From contig JAHFRS010000072.1 of assembly GCA_023266155.1 (NCBI GenBank), forward strand, positions 1 to 5,935: a DNA stretch of 5,935 nucleotides, read 5' to 3'. Positions 1 through 5,864 of the stretch are shown here, one piece after another. Below the pieces are notes generated by a model. The model saw only the letters and a program-made list of their open reading frames with translations, was not told where the DNA came from and made no database searches. A program made the position numbers and the translations under genes. The stretch's first letter is position 1, and each line of letters opens with the position of its first letter. Origin of the DNA: an archaeon. GTDB lineage: Archaea > Nanobdellota > Nanobdellia > Woesearchaeales > GW2011-AR9.

Positions 1-938
1 AACAACGGCCGATACTTCCCAGCCAATTCCCGGAGATAATCCCGTGATGTTGCCTTGAGCGGCACTAATTCCAATTCTTTTTCAATAGCTTCACACATCT
101 GACGAGCAAAGATCTTGATTTTACTGTAATAATCTATATTTTGTCTTATTAAATCAAACTCCCTGCTAAGCTGCCCGGGAAGGCTATACTGTAATCGTAA
201 TGCGGCTATGGTTGAGAGGGAGGTGGCATCTCCTAGCTGTTCTTTGATAAGACTTTGAACGTACTTCCGTTCATCATCCAGTTGAGGGAGGGAAGAAAAA
301 ATAGTAGAGCGATAGTGGGGGAGATAGTTCAGGCAAAAACCAGTTTCTAATTCCGTAAGCTGCTGCGCCAATTGCGCATACGTGCGTATGGCCGCATCTT
401 CTTTAACTTTTAATGATCCATTGAGCCACACCCGCTGGCCCCACCACAGAAATTCCAGAGAAATTTTATCCAGTTCCGTAAGTTTTTCCTGAAGATATTT
501 ATGGCTTAATTTGGAGTCGGCACTCAGTTTGCTGGACAAGTCCGTGAATTTGCTCTGCAGGACCATCGTTCTGGCAAATATTTTTCGGCTGAATAAATCT
601 AAAATGAACTTCACTTTACGTTTCTGATCAGAATCAAGAGGATTTACCAGAGAATTATCCAGTAAATCGACGGAGGGAGACAAAAGGTCATCTAAAGAGC
701 GTATCTCGGGACAATTTTGAACTGTAAAAGAATTTTGAATTTTTCCGGTCAGCTGCTCGCTATTGATACTACTATAAAGCTGTTCCCGGCGTCGTTTCTC
801 CTGCAGGAATTCGGAGCTGCCAGGAAGATGACAAAACGCGGCCTCACTGGGGGTATGCTGGCGACCAACATAACTTTGACAGTTATGATCAGTCTGTTGT
901 ACCACTGCCACTTCTGTCTTAACCAAAGCGAGAGTCAT
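1..938 (-). CDS. Alpha-helical protein of unknown function, 3' end beyond left edge (partial)
   Basis: An open frame runs from an ATG at 938 to the window edge without a stop: 312 complete codons, and the protein continues outside. The upstream frame is closed by a TGA five codons before the ATG, so no earlier ATG start exists. A GAGG at 952-949 lies 10 nt before the start, inside the end of the preceding gene, and the two genes overlap by 20 nt, which suggests translational coupling. The first ~75 residues look polar and poorly structured. From about residue 100 onward the sequence reads as successive amphipathic helices rich in Leu, Lys, Glu and Gln (for example 104-165, 176-200, 220-250, 257-292), with a Trp pair near 165-166. 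There is no signal peptide, no convincing membrane segment, and no catalytic or nucleotide-binding motif in the visible part. I do not recognise a family. As the last visible gene of the ATPase/transglutaminase operon it may be a structural or adaptor subunit, but that is inferred from position only. Confidence 0.82.
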   Translation of the reverse strand, partial: MTLALVKTEVAVVQQTDHNCQSYVGRQHTPSEAAFCHLPGSSEFLQEKRRREQLYSSINSEQLTGKIQNSFTVQNCPEIRSLDDLLSPSVDLLDNSLVNPLDSDQKRKVKFILDLFSRKIFARTMVLQSKFTDLSSKLSADSKLSHKYLQEKLTELDKISLEFLWWGQRVWLNGSLKVKEDAAIRTYAQLAQQLTELETGFCLNYLPHYRSTIFSSLPQLDDERKYVQSLIKEQLGDATSLSTIAALRLQYSLPGQLSREFDLIRQNIDYYSKIKIFARQMCEAIEKELELVPLKATSRDYLRELAGKYRPL

Positions 939-1623
939 AATTCCATTGCCTCATCTTCGATTCTAAATTAATGTCGTCTACCAGTTCGTACTTGTGATGG
1001 TGGACATCAAACTTGCGGTAGGCGGGATCAGAAAGAACGAGTTTGCCATCAAGAACTATTCCCGCACAGGCGTGGATCGCTTTGGTGCCATCTTCTAGCA
1101 TCTCCACGTGCACATAATTTGCTGTTAGTCCGGCAATTCTGGCCATGGCTACATTAAGATTGGCCATTTCCCCGCACACTCCCCGGCGTTCATGAAACGT
1201 TTTCATTGCATCTCGGTAGTGCCGTGACTGTTGATGTTCAATTTCCTCCCGCCTTTTTTTATCGTAAACGATGTGTGTACAAATCCACTGAAAAATATTC
1301 TGGGACGTTTGTAAACCGGTCGAAGAAACCAGGGCTATAGTAATGGTACACATATCTTTGTCAATATTAACGGGGTGTCGAACTTTTGGTTCACTGACAA
1401 CTAAATCATACCCCGCCAGAGGAATTCCAAAAAAAGCAAGGTCATGAGGATCTGTTATTGTCAATCGATTTCTGAGTAGGGAACTCTGATAGGGTAAAGT
1501 GTAAGGCTCGACAATCTGAACTGGACGCTGAGGCTTCGGCATTTCCGACCCTGTATATTCTCGTTCCGGCAGCAACTCCCTGGCCGAGTTCATAAAATTG
1601 CTTAAGTAACGTTCCTTTCCCAT
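919..1623 (-). CDS. Transglutaminase-like cysteine enzyme (probable protease fold), soluble, 234 aa
   Basis: The C-terminal two thirds carry the transglutaminase-like catalytic core. Cys150 lies in RRGVCGEMANLNVAMARIAG, the usual Gly-x-Cys helix start. His184 lies in AIHACAGIVLDGKLVLSDPA and Asp199 is in the same strand pair, giving the Cys-His-Asp triad in normal order and spacing. The helix before it (107-120, ending in HIVYD) matches the usual run-up to the core. Residues 1-60 are a polar, Pro-containing lead and 61-105 look beta-rich. No signal peptide or membrane helix is present, so it should act in the cytoplasm. Members of this superfamily include proteases, peptide N-glycanases and amide cross-linkers; the sequence alone does not tell which applies here, and peptide or isopeptide cleavage is the commoner prokaryotic guess. 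The ATG at 1623 follows the preceding stop by 6 nt, with GAGGA at 1631-1627 overlapping that stop; its spacing of 3-4 nt is short. The 3' end overlaps the next gene by 20 nt. Confidence 0.93.
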   Translation of the reverse strand: MGKERYLSNFMNSARELLPEREYTGSEMPKPQRPVQIVEPYTLPYQSSLLRNRLTITDPHDLAFFGIPLAGYDLVVSEPKVRHPVNIDKDMCTITIALVSSTGLQTSQNIFQWICTHIVYDKKRREEIEHQQSRHYRDAMKTFHERRGVCGEMANLNVAMARIAGLTANYVHVEMLEDGTKAIHACAGIVLDGKLVLSDPAYRKFDVHHHKYELVDDINLESKMRQWNYDSRFG

Positions 1624-1629
1624 GGTTCC

Positions 1630-2973
1630 TCAGTCCAATATCAATAACTCATCCGTGCAAGGATTGGTGACATAAAGACAATTATCCCGCAGTTGTTTCT
1701 CTTTCCACTGCGTAGAGAGTTTTTTCCCTTCGCTCTGATCGCCTTGTTCCATAATTCGACAGGCCTGTTCCCACCATTGCGGCCAGGAAGGCGAGGTTGC
1801 CGCCAGAGCGATTTTTTCCTGGCCCAGTGATTCTTTATTGAAAGTTCGAAGAGTATTGAGAAAGGCTGGATGATACAAAGAATGAACCAGATGATGATCC
1901 TGCAGAGACAAATATAACTTATTTCCATCAATTAGTCGTTCTTTGTAATGAAATTTAGCGCAGGCTCGCAGCAGATTATAGTAGTCCTGACTGAGCGCGG
2001 CGGACTTGGATACGTCCGGAATGATCTGGCGTAAGCTGTAACTGAACGGGTCAATATATTCAAAAGAAAAATCCAGGCACTGTTGGACATGGGATGATAA
2101 AGCGGTGAACCGCTCTGCAGAAAATACTTCCCTGACATAGACCGGACCTTGCTGCTGCGCATAAAAATCATTTATTTTCCGTATCTGCTCCTCACTTTCG
2201 TCAGTGCTGAAATGGACCACTCTCCGCTTTAATTCTACATCCTCATTGTCCATGTAACTGTTTTCGACCGCTCCCGTGAGGACGATAATTTTTCCTTTAG
2301 TGATAGAATCCGTCACTACCTGGCCATTGGAGTGAGCGCGCCGTCGCTCAGAACTCTTATTTTCCGTTAAATCTTTAATGAGCTCTTTGGCGGGACTCAT
2401 TTTCTTGGACATTACTTTTTGTATTTCCGGAATATAAATGACCCGCGCTTGGTTGATGGCGGGAGCGTCTCGATACAACGCCACTTCCGACGAGAGGCCT
2501 GCCCGATAGATCTGCTGCTCGGGAAGTAATCCTAACACTTTATCAACCATGATTGTTTTACCGCTTCCTGAGCCACCTCGTACCATATAATGCCTCCCGA
2601 CAATTAAACAGAAAACTTGCCCCATGATGTTCGCTTCTTCACCCACAATGGGCCGGAATTGAGAATCATGCTCCTGGCCCTGCACATAGCTGCGGGCGTA
2701 CTCCCGAATGTCGGCCACGCGAGGAAGATAATCAGAGAGAACTTTTTCCGGTAAACCCCGGAACTTCATCCCTGATGAAATTGACACGACCTGCTGCTCG
2801 AGTGACGGACGGGACGGCTGTCTCGGTTCTGGGGGTAGCCCTCTCAGAATTTCCGGAATCATTCTTCTATGCTCCTGCAAGCTGATAATGGGGGCGGATT
2901 CTTCTGCAAACAGTTGCTGGTAGACCCGCTGTGCGCGCTGGGAGAGCAAATCTCTTTTTTTGAGACCTTTCAT
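1630..2973 (-). CDS. P-loop ATPase related to the primase-associated helicase-like module, 447 aa
   Basis: A Walker A loop GGSGSGKT sits at residues 133-140. A Walker B-type strand, VIYIPEIQ, sits at 178-185 with Glu183 in the catalytic position, but Pro182 occupies the place of the usual Asp. Further along are a central hydrophobic strand ending in Thr (KIIVLTGAVEN, 228-238) and ELKRRVVHFSTDESEEQIRK (247-266), which holds an Arg pair (250/251) and a D-E-S-x-x-Q signature. This order, including LSSEVALY after Walker A, resembles from memory the ATPase domain attached to CHC2/TOPRIM-type primases of integrative elements. Here no zinc finger or TOPRIM domain is attached: residues 1-105 are basic and Pro-rich, and 285-447 are helical and unrecognised. 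A MoxR-like or other AAA+ assignment is the alternative. It probably couples ATP hydrolysis to moving DNA or protein; the substrate is unknown. The ATG forms an ATGA overlap with the AAA gene, with GAGG at 2982-2979, 5 nt ahead. Confidence 0.88.
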   Translation of the reverse strand: MKGLKKRDLLSQRAQRVYQQLFAEESAPIISLQEHRRMIPEILRGLPPEPRQPSRPSLEQQVVSISSGMKFRGLPEKVLSDYLPRVADIREYARSYVQGQEHDSQFRPIVGEEANIMGQVFCLIVGRHYMVRGGSGSGKTIMVDKVLGLLPEQQIYRAGLSSEVALYRDAPAINQARVIYIPEIQKVMSKKMSPAKELIKDLTENKSSERRRAHSNGQVVTDSITKGKIIVLTGAVENSYMDNEDVELKRRVVHFSTDESEEQIRKINDFYAQQQGPVYVREVFSAERFTALSSHVQQCLDFSFEYIDPFSYSLRQIIPDVSKSAALSQDYYNLLRACAKFHYKERLIDGNKLYLSLQDHHLVHSLYHPAFLNTLRTFNKESLGQEKIALAATSPSWPQWWEQACRIMEQGDQSEGKKLSTQWKEKQLRDNCLYVTNPCTDELLILD

Positions 2974-4499
2974 GTCTGCCTCGCAGCGAAATCAAAGTGT
3001 TGTACCATGGTAATGTAATCCTCAGTTGTCGGTGGTTCCATCGGCTGGCCATGCAACATCCTTCGGGATTTAACACGGAGACAATCATAGAGAATATTTT
3101 CGATATCAGCCCCGCTAAAACCAACATGGACATGATACTGTTGTTGAAATTGCGTCGCCTGTTCCTGCATCGCTTTGGCAATACGATTATAATCAACAGG
3201 TGTATATTTGTACCCTTCTGATTGCTGTTCTGCTGTCAACAATTTCAAATGAATGATGTCCTGGCAATCTTTCTCATCAGGATAATCAACCAAAATGACA
3301 TTGCCTAACCGGCGGCTTTTTAATTTCGTGTCAATCAAATCGAGATTGTTGGTCGTCGCAAATAAAATGCGTTCCGGATCATATTTGCCCAGTTCTGTCG
3401 CGATGACGTTGGTGATATTAATGGCATAGGTGCTGTCTCCACTCAAGTTATCTTTTTTTCTTCCTAAAGAATCAAATTCATCTAAGAGCAAAATCCCCTT
3501 ACGCCGTAAAAATTCGGCAATTTTGTGTTCAGATTCACCCACATATTTGTCCAGCACATCCTGTACATTCAGTTCATGGAAAGGCCAGCCGCATTCGTTG
3601 GCAAAAGCATACACGACCGTCGTTTTTCCGGTACCAGGCGGGCCATAGAGCAAATAGCCAGTAGGAAGAGGAACTCCAGCTTTTTTATACACATCATTTT
3701 TGGTGAGAACCTGGGCTAAGTCTTGCAACTGATTTTTGAGCTCATGGTAACCGGCAATATCTTTAAAAAGAACAGGTGAACGAGGCTTACCGACAGCAGG
3801 AATAGCTCCCTCATCAGACAAAGAAAGGGCTTTGGCCATTTTTGGAACTCGTTCCTTAATTTTAAGCGAGCTGACGTCGCTCTGGACTGAGGCGTGAACT
3901 GCGGCTTCTAAATGAGTATATCCTTCATAGGTACGGACAGTGCCATTTTTGAAAGATATTGCGCAGTGGCCTAAGGCCTCATTGAAAATGGTAAAGTGTT
4001 GCCCATTGCGGTATGTCGCATCAATAATCCGTGAAAAAAAGAATTCCTGTACCAACGGCAAACTAGTTCGCCGATTGTTTTCCAGCAGAGTCAAATTATA
4101 TTTAATCAGCGCAGGAATAATTAACGAGTAATGCTGAGGATCAACCTCCATCCGAAGAGGAGTGCGAAGTAAGGGCTCTTTGCCAATTGTTGGCAAGAGC
4201 TGTTCCCGATGATAGAGTGCTGAAAGATGCAAGGCATAATTCCATACTGCGCCAGAAGCAACGGAATCACGGTGCGGCAGCTCTTCTCCCAAACGTTGGG
4301 CCACGGCATCGACGCCACCGAAGAATCCCAGCATCGTTTTCCCGACCAGCTGTGCGGGCTTGCTCCAGCCATTGTCAGCATGCTGATCAACTTTTTGGAG
4401 CTGTTGGTAATAAGAATAATCTTCAAGATTTCGCTGTCGTACCGCGCACTTGCGATGAATGAGAACGTCATCGATGGTAATGATTTTTTTTTCTAACAT
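2970..4499 (-). CDS. Classical AAA ATPase with an unrecognised N-terminal domain, 509 aa
   Basis: Residues 243-480 form one complete AAA module of the Cdc48/FtsH/Vps4 class. The entry motif is FKDIAGYHELK (245-255). Walker A is GPPGTGKT (286-293). The pore-loop-like segment KYVGESE (318-324) has the aromatic-hydrophobic-Gly pattern that grips polypeptides. Walker B is ILLLDEFD (336-343), with Asp340 and Glu341. Sensor 1 is ATTNN (381-385), and the Arg-finger candidates are Arg396-Arg397 in KLKSRRLGN. The sensor 2 helix begins with GFSGAD (460-465). Known relatives form hexameric rings that unfold or disassemble proteins, so this is probably a protein-remodelling motor. The first ~240 residues match nothing I recognise and are the likely substrate or adaptor domain; no protease domain (for example an FtsH zinc site) and no membrane segment is present. 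The start at 4499 is supported by AGGGAG at 4510-4505. It is the first gene of the coupled block and overlaps the next ATPase gene by 4 nt (ATGA). Confidence 0.95.
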   Translation of the reverse strand: MLEKKIITIDDVLIHRKCAVRQRNLEDYSYYQQLQKVDQHADNGWSKPAQLVGKTMLGFFGGVDAVAQRLGEELPHRDSVASGAVWNYALHLSALYHREQLLPTIGKEPLLRTPLRMEVDPQHYSLIIPALIKYNLTLLENNRRTSLPLVQEFFFSRIIDATYRNGQHFTIFNEALGHCAISFKNGTVRTYEGYTHLEAAVHASVQSDVSSLKIKERVPKMAKALSLSDEGAIPAVGKPRSPVLFKDIAGYHELKNQLQDLAQVLTKNDVYKKAGVPLPTGYLLYGPPGTGKTTVVYAFANECGWPFHELNVQDVLDKYVGESEHKIAEFLRRKGILLLDEFDSLGRKKDNLSGDSTYAINITNVIATELGKYDPERILFATTNNLDLIDTKLKSRRLGNVILVDYPDEKDCQDIIHLKLLTAEQQSEGYKYTPVDYNRIAKAMQEQATQFQQQYHVHVGFSGADIENILYDCLRVKSRRMLHGQPMEPPTTEDYITMVQHFDFAARQT

Positions 4500-4563
4500 G
4501 AAAGCTCCCTTCGCAATAAATGTAATAATAATTTAAAAAAATAAAAAGATAAAAATAAAATAT
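4500..4563 (-). promoter_or_regulatory. AT-rich gap: T-run terminator candidate and possible promoter of the four-gene operon
   Basis: Directly after the coiled-coil gene's stop, the coding strand carries four T-runs of 4, 5, 5 and 7 bases (4560-4557, 4555-4551, 4547-4543, 4541-4535). No hairpin precedes them. This is how archaeal intrinsic termination sites look; bacterial ones normally need a GC stem. The last run flows into TTTAAATTA (4537-4529), which could serve as a TATA box, although a start ~26 nt downstream would fall very near the ribosome binding site. The T-rich stretch around 4544 would give a better-placed start near 4517. Read as bacterial, TATTAT (4530-4525) could be a -10 with only a poor -35 (TTTATC, 4553-4548). 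The segment therefore probably holds a 3' end, a promoter, or both; whether the coiled-coil gene is co-transcribed with the block cannot be decided from sequence. Confidence 0.5.
4505..4510 (-). promoter_or_regulatory. Ribosome binding site of the AAA ATPase gene
   Basis: AGGGAG on the minus strand lies 5 nt before the ATG at 4499. It is the only good site in the 64-nt gap, and it fixes the start of the first gene of the coupled block. Confidence 0.75.
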
Positions 4564-5664
4564 TTACGTGAGGGTATCAATAGGGGTGGCCACGACCACG
4601 ACAGGCGAAGTGCCGTTCCCCTTCTTACCAGGGCTGTACGAAGGTTCTGGGGAAGCAGTGAGACCGCCGCCATACAGCTGCTCTTTGATCTCTTTTAATC
4701 GTTCCGCCCGATCAGTTCTGTTCTTGCCTTTTAATTTTCCGTACAGATCATCCCGACTGGAACGAGCCCGGCGCCGACTGTTAGGAATCTGATCCATGCT
4801 CGTCGCCACTTCCTGATGCAAGCCTTGGTAGACTTGAAGGATTTCATCACCAACTCTTGTTTTACTCTCGCCTTCTTGCATGAGTTTAATGACCGCCACG
4901 ACACTGGTTAAGGGGTTACTTTCGGCATATACTTTCAGGTATTCTACCGTTCGGAATAATTCCCGACGTTGGTCATGCAACTTACGCAGTGAAAAATCAC
5001 TGGTGGTATACTGATCGTCCCGTATTTGCATGCGGGTCTCCAAGGTATCGTGCACTTCGATCGCGTTATTCAACTGATGCTCAGCTTGACTGAGGTCATA
5101 ATCTAAATTCTTTTTCTCCTCCTCCAAAGCCTGTAAATCCTGTAAAACCTGCCTTGCTTCAGGCTTACTGAGCGTGCCACTCTGCAAATGTTCTTGTGAA
5201 GTAGTTTGGTCAGCTTCGATTTTGGCATATTCTTCCGTTAGCCTTTCCGACATTTCTTCCAACTGAAGACAATCACGGCCAACCACATTTTTCTGAGTGG
5301 TGAGTTCTTTCGTCTCTTTCAGATACGATCCTGCGTTGACTTGATGTCGAGAGATAGTAAGGTCATATCTCGTCAATGTTTTTTCCAAATCCTGAATTTT
5401 CTGATGAGCGCGCCGCTCAGGAATACTGATGCCTAATTTATACATCAGTTGATACATTTTCTGCATCAAAGGAGATTCTCCCCTGGTGGTGATCTCAATC
5501 ACTTTCTTCTGAGTTTCCTGTAGCTGCTCTTCAATGCCTTGCAGCACGGAAATGTTGGAAAAACTGCTATAACTGTCGTTGACTCCCCGTGGGGAATCGT
5601 AACTGCCATTGATTTGGCCAGTCGTCTGCGATCTGGCAACGTTAGATCTAAAAGCTAATACCAT
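4564..5664 (-). CDS. Soluble coiled-coil protein of unknown function, 366 aa
   Basis: I do not recognise a family. The layout is clear: residues 1-38 are Ser/Asn/Gly-rich and probably disordered; 40-60 is a short helix; 82-155 and 168-245 are long Glu/Lys/Gln/Leu heptad-like helices, separated by a polar turn near 158-168 (SGTLSKPEA). Residues 250-290 form a less charged helical patch. A basic stretch follows (SRRRARSSR, 296-304), then a charged helix (312-330). The tail from 331 is Gly/Pro/Ser-rich and ends in a short Val run (PVVVVATP). There is no signal peptide, membrane segment or enzyme motif. The two long helices could fold as an antiparallel hairpin, the layout used by filament and scaffold proteins such as PspA, but no sequence match to PspA is claimed. 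It is encoded 64 nt upstream of the AAA gene on the same strand and may be that machine's partner or substrate. The start at 5664 is supported by GGAGG at 5678-5674. Confidence 0.9.
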   Translation of the reverse strand: MVLAFRSNVARSQTTGQINGSYDSPRGVNDSYSSFSNISVLQGIEEQLQETQKKVIEITTRGESPLMQKMYQLMYKLGISIPERRAHQKIQDLEKTLTRYDLTISRHQVNAGSYLKETKELTTQKNVVGRDCLQLEEMSERLTEEYAKIEADQTTSQEHLQSGTLSKPEARQVLQDLQALEEEKKNLDYDLSQAEHQLNNAIEVHDTLETRMQIRDDQYTTSDFSLRKLHDQRRELFRTVEYLKVYAESNPLTSVVAVIKLMQEGESKTRVGDEILQVYQGLHQEVATSMDQIPNSRRRARSSRDDLYGKLKGKNRTDRAERLKEIKEQLYGGGLTASPEPSYSPGKKGNGTSPVVVVATPIDTLT

Positions 5665-5673
5665 TTTGTGTTT

Positions 5674-5678
5674 CCTCC
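5674..5678 (-). promoter_or_regulatory. Ribosome binding site of the coiled-coil gene
   Basis: GGAGG on the minus strand lies 9 nt before the ATG at 5664. It is the strongest Shine-Dalgarno match in the window and favours good translation of the coiled-coil protein relative to its neighbours. Confidence 0.75.
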
Positions 5679-5704
5679 ATGTTTTTATCTTTTGTCGTGA
5701 ATTC

Positions 5705-5718
5705 GCTTAAGTTTTTCG
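5705..5718 (-). promoter_or_regulatory. Candidate archaeal-type promoter (BRE/TATA) of the coiled-coil gene
   Basis: The minus strand reads CGAAAAACTTAAGC: a purine-rich stretch like a TFB recognition element followed by an A/T box. A transcription start about 26 nt downstream would fall near 5685, giving a leader of ~20 nt that contains the GGAGG site. The geometry is right for an archaeon, but the box itself is not a strong consensus. No good bacterial -35/-10 pair was found on this strand in the region. Confidence 0.3.
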
Positions 5719-5858
5719 TGTACAGACTTCACGTATTGGTAAATCTGATTCACGAACCTACATTGATCATCTGGTATACACTCAAATGTCTGTGTTAAAT
5801 CCCAATTTCTCGGAACGTATTTACCAATGGTAAGATCTATCCGTAACTATTTTGACAC

Positions 5859-5863
5859 AAAAA
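5859..5863 (-). terminator. Short T-run after the upstream gene (candidate terminator)
   Basis: Five T on the coding strand start one base after the probable TAA of the upstream partial gene, with no stem before them. By itself this is weak; it is listed because the larger T-run cluster at 4560-4535 sits in the same relation to a stop codon. Confidence 0.25.
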
Positions 5864-5864
5864 C

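Larger units (their letters stand above)
5665..5864. other. 200-nt intergenic region with short inverted and direct repeats
   Basis: No convincing gene lies here. Three structures stand out. First, an exact 8-bp inverted pair, TCGTGAAT (5695-5702) and ATTCACGA (5748-5755), with another TTCACG at 5728-5733. Second, a short palindrome, TTACCAATGGTAA (5821-5833), with 6-bp arms around one base. Third, TGGTAA/TGGTAT occurs at 5737-5742, 5772-5777 and 5828-5833, the first and last followed by ATCT-like bases. These flank or overlap the region where the coiled-coil promoter should be, so they are possible regulator sites. With units this short, chance occurrence is a real possibility. Confidence 0.4.

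Noticed and set aside
717..971. Plus-strand 84-codon frame across the transglutaminase/helical-protein junction
   Set aside because: It is the antisense shadow of two overlapping minus-strand genes; the minus-strand frame from 938 is open for 312 codons and has a ribosome binding site.
1630..2973. Calling the second ATPase a standard MoxR protein
   Set aside because: MoxR proteins usually have an Asp-Glu Walker B and no D-E-S-x-x-Q segment after the Arg pair; the motif series fits the primase-associated ATPase better.
2867..3196. Minus-strand 109-codon frame spanning the junction of the two ATPase genes
   Set aside because: Both ATPase frames are intact through this region and meet in a normal ATGA overlap, so this is a shadow frame and not evidence of a frameshift or a third gene.
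4121..4471. Minus-strand 116-codon frame inside the AAA gene
   Set aside because: It lies in another frame of a gene with an unbroken, motif-rich reading frame and has no independent support.
5679..5798. Plus-strand 39-codon frame with a hydrophobic product in the intergenic region
   Set aside because: It has no ribosome binding site, opposes every other gene, and lies across the likely promoter of the coiled-coil gene. AT-rich sequence readily gives such hydrophobic short frames.
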